A stretch of 64,000 nt of DNA from Clostridium sp. (GCA_021770825.1 JAETQD010000009.1:62001-126000); one strand, 5' to 3'. Shown: positions 1-8,276, counted from the first letter of the stretch. The notes: a model not told the origin generated them from the sequence alone. Numbers and translations: made by a program.

Positions 1-458
1 TAAAGGCAGAAGAAATAACCTTTACTGTTTCCAGGGACGGAAGCGTGGACCGGGTTGTCATGCGGGATAGAAGAGAGGAGCCCAAAACGCCGGATGAGCC
101 GCAGACCCCGGACGAACCGCAGACACCGGACGAACCGGACAAGCCGGGGAAACCGGAGCGGCCGGAAAAGCCAGAACGGCCGGAAAAACCGGAGCAGCCA
201 ACGGTTCCGGAGACACCGGAAGAAACGAAAGAGGAAGAACCTCGGGAACCCGGAAAAAAGCTGGGAAAAATTACGGCCAGATATCAGGCAGATGTGAAAG
301 GAAAAGGGACGATTCATGTGGATGCTTTCGGACGGTTCAGGCCACAGATACCAAAGACTGGAGACGAAGGAACTCCCTGGCTGTATGCGTCGGTATTTCT
401 CCTTTTTGCATCGGGATTTTTAGTCATCATGATAAGGGGGAAGAAAAGTGGGAAATAA
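1..458 (+). CDS. C-terminal part of a proline-rich, sortase-anchored surface protein
   Basis: The reading frame is open from base 3 to the stop at 456-458, so the gene begins before the window. About 150 residues are visible. A proline/acidic repeat stalk (TPDEPQ units, then KPERPE/KPEQP units) is followed by a short charged stretch. The C-terminus has an IPKTG sortase signal, a hydrophobic segment (WLYASVFLLFASGFLVIMI) and a basic tail (RGKKSGK). This is the standard layout of a cell-wall-anchored protein: the repeats would span the wall and the sorting signal would be cleaved between Thr and Gly. The ligand or backbone domains lie outside the window, so its function (adhesin, minor pilin or other) cannot be judged. 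Its end overlaps the next gene by 11 bases, suggesting one operon. Confidence 0.8.
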   Translation, partial: KAEEITFTVSRDGSVDRVVMRDRREEPKTPDEPQTPDEPQTPDEPDKPGKPERPEKPERPEKPEQPTVPETPEETKEEEPREPGKKLGKITARYQADVKGKGTIHVDAFGRFRPQIPKTGDEGTPWLYASVFLLFASGFLVIMIRGKKSGK

Positions 459-1431
459 GAAAAAACGCAGTTTGAAGTACTTTTTGGGAGTTTTGGCCCT
501 GACGCTTTTTGGCGTCGGGGTTCCCGGCCCCCGCTTTCCGGCCCGGGCCCAGGAAGAAGAACAAGAGAAAGAAACGGTGGTATATGAAAGCCCTGTGTTT
601 ACAGACGGCGGGGAAACATTTCTTCCAAAAGAGCATTTGGAACAGGATGGAAAGGAATATTGTCTGGTCTCCACTAAAATTCAGTCGGCAGTGAAAGAGG
701 GAACGAAAACATATGCATCTGCCACTGTGCCCTATGTGCTGGAAGGGCGCCAGGAACCGCCGGAAAAAGCAGTGGTTACATTGATAGATGACGCCACTGG
801 AGAGGAATATGAGAGGGAGGTCCCAAGGCTGGAGGTGGTGGAAAAGGGTACCTTTTGGGACAATGAATTCTCTTTTTCTGTAACAGTATCAGAATATGAT
901 TCGGATGGATTCCTGCTGGGAGAAACAGAGGTTCCTGCCGACTCTGATCTGGGGTTGTTTGGAGAGGAATTTTTGAAGTATCTTGAGCTTCCAGAGGATT
1001 GTTATAAGGTGGAAACGGTGGAGTGGGATGGAGAATGCTATGAGCAGGATGGGGTATTGTGCAGAAATGCCGTAGCGTCCGGAGTAAAACTCATGAGGAA
1101 TGTGGAAGTAAAATATGGAGGACAGGTGAGAACGCCAGAAGTTCACGGAAGGAGATATGTGGGAATTTATGAAGAAATCACTGTTGAACCAGAAGAGGAA
1201 GAGACTAAGGAGGAGCCGGGAGGGGAAGAACAGGAACCTATACATGAGACAAAAGATGATGCCCATGAGCCGTCACAGGAGGCAGGTTTCATCCAGAAGG
1301 TGCTGTATTGGATGAAAAACCATCTGACAGTAGTGACCCTGGGGGCAGGATTTTTTCTGGTTTTCTTTTTGGCCGGGATGCTTTTGTGGTTGTTACACAG
1401 GGAAAATAAGAGAAAAAGCCGGGTTCCTTAA
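448..1431 (+). CDS. Membrane-anchored extracellular protein of unknown function
   Basis: A 327-residue protein starting at GTG 448 behind a strong purine-rich site (aagggggaagaaaa). Residues 1-35 form a Sec signal peptide: basic start, hydrophobic core FLGVLALTLFGVGV, and PARAQ before the likely cleavage site. The middle (about 40-250) is acidic and beta-rich without a family I recognise. Residues 250-280 are a Glu/Pro/Gly-rich linker. Residues about 290-318 are one transmembrane segment followed by a basic tail (HRENKRKSRVP). There is no LPXTG-type motif, so it should stay membrane-anchored with most of the chain outside. It overlaps the sortase substrate upstream by 11 bases and may be its accessory or base protein. 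Its stop overlaps the stop of the convergent ArsC-like gene. Confidence 0.75.
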   Translation: MGNKKKRSLKYFLGVLALTLFGVGVPGPRFPARAQEEEQEKETVVYESPVFTDGGETFLPKEHLEQDGKEYCLVSTKIQSAVKEGTKTYASATVPYVLEGRQEPPEKAVVTLIDDATGEEYEREVPRLEVVEKGTFWDNEFSFSVTVSEYDSDGFLLGETEVPADSDLGLFGEEFLKYLELPEDCYKVETVEWDGECYEQDGVLCRNAVASGVKLMRNVEVKYGGQVRTPEVHGRRYVGIYEEITVEPEEEETKEEPGGEEQEPIHETKDDAHEPSQEAGFIQKVLYWMKNHLTVVTLGAGFFLVFFLAGMLLWLLHRENKRKSRVP

Positions 1432-1784
1432 CCCAGCTTTTCTTCCCATTCACTCTCCTTAAAACCTGTAAGTACGAATGTATCTGTCACTATGATCGGG
1501 CGTTTTACAAGCATTCCATCGGTGGAAAGAAGGGCAAGCTGCTCCTCTTCGCTCATGGATGGGAGCTTATCCTTTAAAGCCATGGACTTGTATAACTGGC
1601 CGCTGGTGTTGAAGAATTTCTTTAAAGGGAGTCCGCTCTTTGTGTACCACAGAGTGAGCTCGTCCTTCGTTGGATTCTGTTCCTTAATATGGCGGGATGT
1701 GTAGTTGATTTTATGGGCATCCAGCCAGGCTTTGGCCTTTTTGCATGTGGAACAGGACGGATATTCTAAAAATAAGATATTCAT
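1428..1784 (-). CDS. ArsC/Spx/MgsR-family thioredoxin-fold protein
   Basis: 118 residues, the usual length of the ArsC/Spx family. It opens with MNILFLEYPSCSTCKKAKAW: a beta strand and then CSTC, a CXXC redox pair at residues 11-14. VKRPI near residue 93 matches the conserved RPI segment of the family. The ATG at 1784 has an AGGAGG site. Members are either glutaredoxin-like arsenate reductases or Spx/MgsR proteins that bind RNA polymerase under oxidative stress. The sequence does not decide between these, and there are no ars genes nearby, so an arsenic-resistance role should not be assumed. It is transcribed alone. Confidence 0.8.
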   Translation of the reverse strand: MNILFLEYPSCSTCKKAKAWLDAHKINYTSRHIKEQNPTKDELTLWYTKSGLPLKKFFNTSGQLYKSMALKDKLPSMSEEEQLALLSTDGMLVKRPIIVTDTFVLTGFKESEWEEKLG

Positions 1785-1871
1785 GATGAAAACCTCCTGA
1801 TTCTGATTTTTACAGTATATCTGATTTTTGGGAAGAATACAATATTCTGAAGACAGGTGGAGCAGGATTTC

Positions 1872-2399
1872 ATGGATGTTTTGATTTTTCTGTCGGAATT
1901 TATGGTCCCGCTGGTGATTTTCTATATTGTGGGATTTGGCCTTTTATCCGGACGCCCCGTATTTGATGATTTTTTGAAGGGTGCAGTGGAGGGGATGAAA
2001 ACAGTGGCCGGGATTTTGCCGACACTGATAGGACTCATGGCAGCGGTGGGGATTTTAAGGGCCTCAGGGCTTTTGGAGGCAGCGGCGGAAGCACTGAAGG
2101 CTCCTGCCGGGTGGCTCCATATTCCGGTTCCACTGGTTCCGGTGATTCTGGTACGTGTGGTATCCAGTTCGGCAGCCACAGGCCTGATTCTGGATATTTT
2201 TAAAGAATATGGGCCGGATTCCCTTGTGGGAAATATGGTTTCCATTATGATGGGATGTACGGAAACGGTTTTTTACACCATGAGCGTTTATTTTATGACG
2301 GCAGGAATCAGAAAGACCAGATGGACACTTCCGGGAGCACTGTTTGCAACCATCGCTGGAATTGCGGCCAGCATAGTTCTGGCCGGGATGCTGGGATAA
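1872..2399 (+). CDS. spmB: Spore maturation protein B
   Basis: 175 residues from ATG 1872; an upstream in-frame GTG at 1857 overlaps the AGGTGG ribosome site at 1855-1860, so I prefer the ATG. It is an integral membrane protein of the nucleoside-recognition/Gate domain family with four to five hydrophobic segments. The conserved polar stretches RVVSSSAATG (about 96-105) and MGCTETVFYTMSVYF are typical of SpmB. In Bacillus, SpmA and SpmB are needed for full dehydration of the spore core. Here no spmA lies beside it: the upstream neighbour is the ArsC-like gene on the other strand. SpmA must therefore be elsewhere or absent. The identity comes from recalled family sequence. Confidence 0.85.
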   Translation: MDVLIFLSEFMVPLVIFYIVGFGLLSGRPVFDDFLKGAVEGMKTVAGILPTLIGLMAAVGILRASGLLEAAAEALKAPAGWLHIPVPLVPVILVRVVSSSAATGLILDIFKEYGPDSLVGNMVSIMMGCTETVFYTMSVYFMTAGIRKTRWTLPGALFATIAGIAASIVLAGMLG

Positions 2400-2415
2400 G
2401 CGGCATAAACTGCCC

Positions 2416-2445
2416 TTGATTTATACGCGAAGAATGCAGTATAAT
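2416..2445 (+). promoter_or_regulatory. Sigma-A promoter of the MarR-family gene
   Basis: TTGATT at 2416-2421 and a perfect TATAAT at 2440-2445 are separated by 18 bases. They lie about 75 bases before the TTG start at 2522. Confidence 0.6.
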
Positions 2446-2521
2446 ACTATATGTGCATGCGGTTTTTGCCTTGGATGTAAAAGGCCGGGCACCAATTCCC
2501 CAGAGAAAGGAATCCCCATAA

Positions 2522-2977
2522 TTGGATAACTACGGAATTTTAAATGAGATTTTGGTAAGGCTGTTTCGGGATATCATGGATATCGAGGAAAAGGCCATTG
2601 TCACATCGGAATTTAAAGATATTACTAACAATGACATGCACGTGATTGAGGCCATTGGGACAGGTGTGCCAAAGAATATGACAACTATTGCCAGAGAGTT
2701 GTCAGTTACCGTGGGAACTTTGACAATCGCCATGAACAGCCTGGTGAAAAAAGGCTATGTGGTCCGGGAGCGCGGACAGGAGGACCGGAGGGTGGTGTAC
2801 ATTTCTCTTTCTGATAAGGGGAGAAAGGCCTATGAGCACCATGCCATGTTCCACAGGGAAATGATCGAAGATATCACAGAAAAACTGACTCCGGGGGAGA
2901 TGGAGGCCCTGATTCAGGCCCTGACGAAGTTAGACCAATGGTTCCGAAAAAAAGAAAAGGAAAATGAAGTTTCCTGA
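2522..2977 (+). CDS. MarR-family regulator, FabT-like
   Basis: 151 residues with a central winged helix-turn-helix: NMTTIARELSVTVGTLTIAMNSLVKKGYVVRERGQEDRRVVYISLSDKG is split across residues about 57-105. The N-terminal helix MDNYGILNEILVRLFRDIM and the wing DRRVVYI resemble FabT, the repressor of fatty acid synthesis in Firmicutes. FabT genes normally precede fabH and the fab operon. Here the next gene is phosphofructokinase and no fab gene is in the window, so the target is open. The start is TTG 2522 behind GAAAGGA. The coding sequence ends 76 bases before pfkA, which has its own promoter. Confidence 0.75.
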   Translation: MDNYGILNEILVRLFRDIMDIEEKAIVTSEFKDITNNDMHVIEAIGTGVPKNMTTIARELSVTVGTLTIAMNSLVKKGYVVRERGQEDRRVVYISLSDKGRKAYEHHAMFHREMIEDITEKLTPGEMEALIQALTKLDQWFRKKEKENEVS

Positions 2978-2991
2978 AAATAAGTATGTGC

Positions 2992-3020
2992 TTGAAAAAA
3001 CAGGACAAATATCGTATAGT
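2992..3020 (+). promoter_or_regulatory. Sigma-A promoter of the phosphofructokinase gene
   Basis: TTGAAA at 2992-2997 and TATAGT at 3015-3020 are separated by 17 bases, 34 bases before the ATG at 3054. Confidence 0.6.
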
Positions 3021-3053
3021 AGAAAGAAAATAAAAATGAAGGAAGGAAATATC

Positions 3054-4292
3054 ATGAAAGGGAACGTGATAGTGGGACAATCCGGCGGCCCGACTGCGGC
3101 AATCAATTCCAGCCTGGCCGGAGTATACCGGACTGCCATTGACAGAGGAGCAAAGAAAGTATATGGAATGCGTCATGGCATTCAGGGATTGATGGACGAG
3201 CAGTATATTGATCTGTCTGAACATATTCGCAATGACTTGGATGTGGAGCTTTTAAAGAGAACTCCGGCGGCTTACCTTGGCTCCTGTCGTTATAAATTAC
3301 CGGAGATTCACGAGAATCCGGAGATTTTTGAGAAAATCTTTGGCATTCTTGATAAACTGGAAATCGAAAGCTTCATTTATATCGGCGGAAACGATTCCAT
3401 GGATACCATCAAAAAGCTTTCTGATTATGCCATTGTAAAAGGACACTCCATTAAATTTATCGGTGTTCCGAAGACCATTGACAATGATCTGGCTCTTACG
3501 GACCATACACCTGGATATGGAAGTGCTGCAAAATATATTGGAACCTCCACAAAGGAAATCATCCGTGACAGCAATGCACTGGAATATGGAAAGGGCCTTG
3601 TGACAGTTATTGAGGTTATGGGAAGAAACGCAGGCTGGCTCACTGGCGCTGCTGCTCTTGCAAAGGGCGAGGACTGTGAGGGACCGGATCTGATTTATCT
3701 TCCGGAGCTTCCCTTTGATGTGGAGAAGTTCGTAGAGAAGGTAAAATCCCTTCTGGAAAAGAAGCAGTCTGTTGTGGTTGCTGTTTCCGAGGGTATTCGT
3801 CTGAAGGACGGCCGCTATGTTTGTGAGCTGACAGACGGTGTTGACTATGTGGATGCATTTGGCCATAAGCAGTTAAGCGGTACAGCCAATTATCTGTCAT
3901 GCAGAATTGCCAACGAGCTTGGCTGTAAGGCAAGAGGAATTGAGCTCTCCACACTTCAGAGAGCCGCTTCCCATCTGGTATCCAGAATTGATATCATCGA
4001 GGCATTCCAGGTTGGCGGTGCTGCAGTGAAGGCTGCCGATGAAGGTGATACCGGAGAAATGGTAATTCTGGAAAGACTTTCCGATGACCCGTACCAGTGT
4101 ACCACAAGCCTTAGAAATGTTCATAAGGTATCCAATGTGGAAAAAGTAGTTCCCAGAGAGTGGATTAATAAAGACGGCGATTATGTGACCGAAGAATTCC
4201 TGGATTATGTAAGACCGTTAATCCAGGGAGATGTTCCGCCGATCATGGTAGACGGTATCCCGAGACATTTATATCATTGCGATAAGTGGTAA
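3054..4292 (+). CDS. Pyrophosphate-dependent 6-phosphofructokinase
   Basis: 412 residues, the length of the long clostridial PPi-type enzymes rather than the roughly 320-residue ATP-PfkA. I use ATG 3054 behind GGAAGGA; the longer open frame lacks homologous sequence upstream. Key motifs are VGQSGGPTAAINSS at the N-terminus (phosphate loop), GGNDSM (about residue 105) and PKTIDNDLALTDHTPG (about 137-152). An Asp where ATP enzymes have Gly (GGDGS), and a Lys where they have Gly (PGTIDND), are the established markers of PPi specificity. The enzyme interconverts fructose 6-phosphate and fructose 1,6-bisphosphate, reversibly, in glycolysis. It is a monocistronic unit with its own promoter and terminator. 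Confidence 0.88.
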   Translation: MKGNVIVGQSGGPTAAINSSLAGVYRTAIDRGAKKVYGMRHGIQGLMDEQYIDLSEHIRNDLDVELLKRTPAAYLGSCRYKLPEIHENPEIFEKIFGILDKLEIESFIYIGGNDSMDTIKKLSDYAIVKGHSIKFIGVPKTIDNDLALTDHTPGYGSAAKYIGTSTKEIIRDSNALEYGKGLVTVIEVMGRNAGWLTGAAALAKGEDCEGPDLIYLPELPFDVEKFVEKVKSLLEKKQSVVVAVSEGIRLKDGRYVCELTDGVDYVDAFGHKQLSGTANYLSCRIANELGCKARGIELSTLQRAASHLVSRIDIIEAFQVGGAAVKAADEGDTGEMVILERLSDDPYQCTTSLRNVHKVSNVEKVVPREWINKDGDYVTEEFLDYVRPLIQGDVPPIMVDGIPRHLYHCDKW

Positions 4293-4324
4293 TTAAATGG
4301 CAAAGAAAAGTTGCCAATAAAAAG

Positions 4325-4358
4325 ATACTCCTGTCAATTGATGACAGGGGTATTTTTT
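4325..4358 (+). terminator. Intrinsic terminator after phosphofructokinase
   Basis: A 12-bp stem (4325-4336 with 4342-4353, one G-T wobble) with a 5-base loop runs into TTTTTT, 33 bases after the stop. Confidence 0.85.
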
Positions 4359-4363
4359 CACAT

Positions 4364-4397
4364 AAAAAACCAGAAACAGCCCGCAGGGGGCTGTTTC
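4364..4397 (-). terminator. Intrinsic terminator of the NhaC-type gene 1
   Basis: On the minus strand a perfect 10-bp stem (4388-4397 with 4373-4382) is followed by a T-rich run read from 4369-4364. Confidence 0.8.
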
Positions 4398-4428
4398 CGG
4401 CAAACTATGTAGTCTTTATGAGAGAGAT

Positions 4429-6024
4429 TTATTTCTGATGATTTTCTGTCATGTATTTTCTGTAATCCGGATCAATGTTGTATTTCTTCATGAAATACTT
4501 ATGAAGAATACCCTGAAGGAAATACAGAGCTACGATACCGATTACAAGAAGAATGAACGGTGACAGCTCGGTGAAACCGAAGATCACGTATAAAACTGCG
4601 ATAACGGCACCAACAGTAATTGCGTACGGAAGCTGTGTTCCAACGTGGTCGATATGGTCAGCACCAGAGAAGATGGAAGCCATAACGGTTGTATCGGATA
4701 CCGGTGAGCAGTGGTCTCCGAAGATAGCGCCGGAAAGAACGGCACCAGTCATACCTGTTGTGAACAGTACATCGCCTGTGAGTGCATAGCCAAGCTGAAT
4801 CGCTAATGGAGTCATAATTGCCATGGTTCCCCATGAAGTTCCGGTAGCGAAAGCAACCAGGATGGAGCAGAGGAATACGAGTAAGGGAAGCAGTCCGGTC
4901 GGAATGCTGCCGCCTACATACTGGGATACGAATGCGCCAAGGCCCATGCTCTTTGTAACATCGCCCAGGGACCAGGCCATAACAAGGATTGCACCTGTTA
5001 ATGCCATAAGTTTGAAGCCGTCTACGATTGTATTCATGGTCTCTTCAAAGGTCATGATTCTGGTGGCAAGTGCCAGAACGATACCAGTTACTGCCATACC
5101 AAAGGAACCCCAATAAAGAGCAGTTGTTGCATCGCATGCATCCAGAATCGCCATGATGTTCATGCTTGTTCTGTCAGGATTTGTAATACCTGTGTAAAGG
5201 ATGCCGCCGATAATGATTACAAAGGCAACAGCGATCGGAAGAACGAAGCAGCGAATCATCGGTTTGGTTTTCTTTGCTTCACCAAGATCGCTTCCTACGT
5301 CTAACATCGGTTTTGCAGTCGGTTTTGTGAATTCGCCAGTTGTAAGGCAGCGAACCTCAGCCTTTAACATTGGGCCATAGTCTCTTCCGGTGTACATCAT
5401 CATTCCAACGAAGATAAGTGTGAAGATGGAGTACATGTTGAAAGGAAGACCGGAGATGTAGGCGCTTACCGGAGTAATGCCTTCGATACCGGCAGCCTCA
5501 AGTCCCTGGCCGATCATACCGATCTGGTAAGCAATCCAGTCGGAAATGAATAATGCAGCGGACGGAGCGGCAGTTGCGTCAAGTACGTAAGCGAGCTTCT
5601 CAGAAGAGATGCGGTAATCCTTACAGATATCACGGAATACGTTACCGTCTACGGCTGCAACCAGACAGTCGTTTACAGAACAAAGCATTCCGAGTCCCCA
5701 GGTTCCGAGACAAACAGAACGTCTCTTCTTGAAGGTGTTCTTTGCTGCATCAGCCAAAGCAAGGCTTCCGCCAAGCTTCCAGATGAAGGAGATGCCTACG
5801 CCCATGAAAAGGGTGAACAGCAAAAGAACGACATTGTCAGCCATGTTAAACTGGATAATATCCAGCGCACGGGCGGAAGCCGCCAGAGGATTACCTTTGC
5901 AGATAATCAGAGTACCGGCGAAAAGACCGGCAAACATGGAGATGAGGGTCTGCTTTGTTGCGAAGCACAGGCTGATTGCAACGACTGGTGGAATCAGTGC
6001 CAATACCCCATAAGTTGTTTCCAT
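4429..6024 (-). CDS. NhaC-family sodium-coupled antiporter/transporter 1
   Basis: 531 residues with about 12 hydrophobic segments. The NhaC family motif FGDHCSPVSDTTVMAS lies near residue 435, and a repeated-half topology (WGLGMLCSVNDCLVAAVDG near 115) is typical of the Na+/H+ antiporter NhaC superfamily. The family also contains solute exchangers such as the malate/lactate exchanger MleN, so the name does not fix the substrate. ATG 6024 has an AAAGGAGG site. A -24/-12 element at 6105-6121 precedes it and the sigma-54 activator gene lies just upstream. This is strong context for an inducible substrate carrier of the pathway encoded at 8537-13514, rather than housekeeping pH control. That role is inference. 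Confidence 0.85.
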   Translation of the reverse strand: METTYGVLALIPPVVAISLCFATKQTLISMFAGLFAGTLIICKGNPLAASARALDIIQFNMADNVVLLLFTLFMGVGISFIWKLGGSLALADAAKNTFKKRRSVCLGTWGLGMLCSVNDCLVAAVDGNVFRDICKDYRISSEKLAYVLDATAAPSAALFISDWIAYQIGMIGQGLEAAGIEGITPVSAYISGLPFNMYSIFTLIFVGMMMYTGRDYGPMLKAEVRCLTTGEFTKPTAKPMLDVGSDLGEAKKTKPMIRCFVLPIAVAFVIIIGGILYTGITNPDRTSMNIMAILDACDATTALYWGSFGMAVTGIVLALATRIMTFEETMNTIVDGFKLMALTGAILVMAWSLGDVTKSMGLGAFVSQYVGGSIPTGLLPLLVFLCSILVAFATGTSWGTMAIMTPLAIQLGYALTGDVLFTTGMTGAVLSGAIFGDHCSPVSDTTVMASIFSGADHIDHVGTQLPYAITVGAVIAVLYVIFGFTELSPFILLVIGIVALYFLQGILHKYFMKKYNIDPDYRKYMTENHQK

Positions 6025-6104
6025 ATAGTTTCCTCCTTTTAGATAGATGAGTCCTCATATATACAGGGACGGATATGAGACTGATCTTTGATATTCAAAT
6101 TAAT

Positions 6105-6121
6105 AAGCAAATTCTGTACCA
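6105..6121 (-). promoter_or_regulatory. Sigma-54 (-24/-12) promoter of NhaC-type gene 1
   Basis: Read on the minus strand: TGGTAC-AGAAT-TTGCTT. The invariant GG and GC are 10 bases apart and there is one departure (T for C) from TGGCAC-N5-TTGCW. It lies about 80 bases before the start codon and downstream of the regulator's terminator. Confidence 0.7.
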
Positions 6122-6221
6122 AGTCACCGGGGAAAAGTGAATAATTAAAAGAATTAATATCTAAAATAAAAATGAAAAGTATAAAAAAATGTTGAAAATC
6201 AGGGGGTTTTAAAAAATCTGT

Positions 6222-6270
6222 GAAAAAATTAAGAACATACCCAATGGAGGAAACCAAAAGGTATGTTCTT
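6222..6270 (-). terminator. Intrinsic terminator of sigma-54 regulator 1
   Basis: On the minus strand, perfect 11-bp arms (6260-6270 and 6231-6241) enclose an 18-base loop and are followed by AATTTTTT. The gap 6025-6364 holds this terminator and the sigma-54 promoter and no gene. Confidence 0.75.
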
Positions 6271-6364
6271 GAATTTGAAAGTAGTAAAAAAATAGAAAAA
6301 TGCCATTTTATTGACAAATTGAGTGCCATAAATAAAAAAACTGTCAACTATTCAAATGAAAAAG

Positions 6365-8104
6365 TTATTGCGGGAAAGAAGAGCCATCCGTAGAATTGTG
6401 TAATTTGTTGATTCTACGGTACAGGGTCCGCAGGCTGATTCCCATATTGGCGGCGATCTGCTTCTTTCCTTCTAATGTATAGCCGTATTTTTCCAACTGC
6501 TCAAGCAATGCAGTATCCTGAGGTGCCTTTGCAGTAAAGGCAGGCTCAGGGATGTCAGAAGGCGCAGGCTCCAGGCTTAAAAAGCCGGGAAGATCGCCGG
6601 GCATTAACGTATCCGTTTCGCAGAGATTGGCTGCATATTCAATAATATTCTGAAGTTCACGGACATTCCCAGGCCAGTCATAATTTAAAAGCTCTTCGCC
6701 TGCCTCCGGGGAGATTACTTTTAAAGGAGTGTTGAGTTTTACCTTTAACTTCTTTAAATAATTCTCTGCGATGGGGATAATGTCAACTTTCCGGACGCGC
6801 AGCGGAGGAAGCTTCAGATTAATGACGTTAATCCGGTAGAATAAATCTCCACGGAACTTTTTCTCCCGGACCATTTCCGAAAGATCCCGGTTGGTGGCTG
6901 CGATGATGCGGATGTCCAGGTGAATCTTCTTATTGGAACCGACACGCTCCAGTTCATATTCCTGAAGGATCCGTAAAAGCTTAGGCTGTGCAAACAGAGG
7001 CATTTCGCCGATCTCGTCCAGAAACAGAGTGCCGCCCTGTGCCATTTCAATTTTACCGATTTTACCGCCCTTCTTTGCTCCTGTGAAGGACCCCTCTTCG
7101 TAACCGAATAATTCACTTTCAAATAAGGTATCCGGAATACTGGAGCAGTTGATTGCAACAAAGGGATATTTATTGCGGCTGCTCTGTTCATGGATGGCCC
7201 GGGCGGCTAATTCTTTTCCGGTTCCGGTCTCTCCGGTAATAAGAATTGGAGTAGGGCTGTCTGCCACACGCTTAATCATTCTCTGAATCTCAGAAATTGC
7301 CGGGCTGTTGCCGATGATGCCTTCAAAGAAACCGGTCCCTTTTGGAGATTCAAAAAGATTTTCTGACAGGCGGACGAAAAATCCGGTGATCTGTCCGTCC
7401 ACCATAACCGTACGGGTTGAAATTTTGGTCTCCCTGTCGCCGATGGTCACGCTTTTTTCAAAAAGGTCATTTCCTTCCATGATTTTCCGAACAACAGGGG
7501 CGGGGAATAACTGCCAGAGCGAAGAACTGGTGATGCCGCAGAATTCAAGTAAATTAGAAGCCAGTTGATTGTATTGCAGAATGACTCCGTGGGCGTCCGT
7601 GAGAAGCAGCGGCTGCTCGCATAATTCCATGACGGATATCAGGTTTGCATCCATATTCATGGGACTTCTTCCATCGGAACGCGTGACAAGGAGATTGCCG
7701 ATCAGATTGGCAAGCTCTGTTATGGCATTTAAATAGACGGAAGTATTTTCAGAGATTCGCTTTTGTCCTTCTTTTGTAAAAGAAGTGAAATCCAGGACTC
7801 CGGCCACCTCCGTATCTGCATGGATACAGCAGAGGACTTCAATGGTGGATGGACAATGCTTTTTAAAACGGCATCCGATACAGGAGGCCATTTCACCAGG
7901 GGTGTTGACAAGAACGCTGCCGTTTTCGATTACTTCACTGATGGAAGGGGCATGTACAATCCGGCCTTTCTTCTTAATATAAGCAGGCGTTGCAAAAAAC
8001 AGACGGCAGTTATTATCAAAAACAGCAACCTCCAACCGCAGTGCATTGCTGATTGCCGTTACATACCGTTCAACGGAGAGACGGACATCTTCCAGATTGA
8101 CCAT
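6365..8104 (-). CDS. Sigma-54-dependent enhancer-binding regulator 1 (GAF/PAS-AAA+-Fis)
   Basis: 579 residues. The N-terminal sensor region (about 1-140) carries a cysteine cluster, CIGCRFKKHC then CC near residues 76-93. A PAS-like domain follows (about 150-250). The AAA+ core (about 265-500) has Walker A GETGTGKE, the sigma-54 contact loop GSFTGA (a GAFTGA variant) and Walker B GGTLFLDEIG. The C-terminal Fis-type helix-turn-helix is KKQIAANMGISLRTLYRRI. It should activate RNA polymerase carrying sigma-54 at the -24/-12 sites nearby, in response to a ligand or redox signal sensed by the N-terminus. ATG 8104 has AAAGGAGT. It is transcribed from its own sigma-A type promoter, divergently from the SDR operon. 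Its inducer is unknown. Confidence 0.9.
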   Translation of the reverse strand: MVNLEDVRLSVERYVTAISNALRLEVAVFDNNCRLFFATPAYIKKKGRIVHAPSISEVIENGSVLVNTPGEMASCIGCRFKKHCPSTIEVLCCIHADTEVAGVLDFTSFTKEGQKRISENTSVYLNAITELANLIGNLLVTRSDGRSPMNMDANLISVMELCEQPLLLTDAHGVILQYNQLASNLLEFCGITSSSLWQLFPAPVVRKIMEGNDLFEKSVTIGDRETKISTRTVMVDGQITGFFVRLSENLFESPKGTGFFEGIIGNSPAISEIQRMIKRVADSPTPILITGETGTGKELAARAIHEQSSRNKYPFVAINCSSIPDTLFESELFGYEEGSFTGAKKGGKIGKIEMAQGGTLFLDEIGEMPLFAQPKLLRILQEYELERVGSNKKIHLDIRIIAATNRDLSEMVREKKFRGDLFYRINVINLKLPPLRVRKVDIIPIAENYLKKLKVKLNTPLKVISPEAGEELLNYDWPGNVRELQNIIEYAANLCETDTLMPGDLPGFLSLEPAPSDIPEPAFTAKAPQDTALLEQLEKYGYTLEGKKQIAANMGISLRTLYRRINKLHNSTDGSSFPQ

Positions 8105-8188
8105 ACAAACACTCCTTTCTGGAACCGTTTCAGAGAAAAGAATTTAAAGTTTCAATGCGAAAAATAACATTAATAGCAATTTTCTATA

Positions 8189-8217
8189 ATTATAACACAG
8201 AATTTGCTGTATGACAA
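8189..8217 (-). promoter_or_regulatory. Sigma-A promoter of regulator 1
   Basis: On the minus strand, TTGTCA (8217-8212), a 17-base spacer and TATAAT (8194-8189), about 85 bases before ATG 8104. Confidence 0.6.
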
Positions 8218-8262
8218 ATAGAAAATGACAATAATGACAAAATTTTGCCAGTTGACAACCGC

Positions 8263-8276
8263 GTGTCATGTGACAC
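8263..8276. promoter_or_regulatory. Candidate upstream activating site for a sigma-54 activator
   Basis: GTGTCA-TG-TGACAC, an inverted repeat with 6-bp perfect arms, sits about 150 bases upstream of the -24 element at 8428. That is the usual distance for an enhancer-binding protein site. The stretch 8105-8536 (432 bases) has no gene; it holds the divergent promoters, this palindrome and several scattered TGACA half-sites (8226-8257). Confidence 0.45.

Noticed and set aside
90..210. Short repeats near the window start as a CRISPR or tandem DNA array
   Set aside because: They are in-frame codon repeats of a Pro/Glu/Lys-rich protein stalk.
1428..1784. Arsenate resistance gene
   Set aside because: The fold is shared with Spx/MgsR regulators and no arsR, arsB or acr3 gene is nearby.
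6313..6328. Minus-strand TGGCAC-TCAAT-TTGTC as another sigma-54 promoter for NhaC-type gene 1
   Set aside because: The -12 GC is GT, and the regulator's terminator lies between it and the gene. The element at 6105-6121 is better placed and closer to the consensus.
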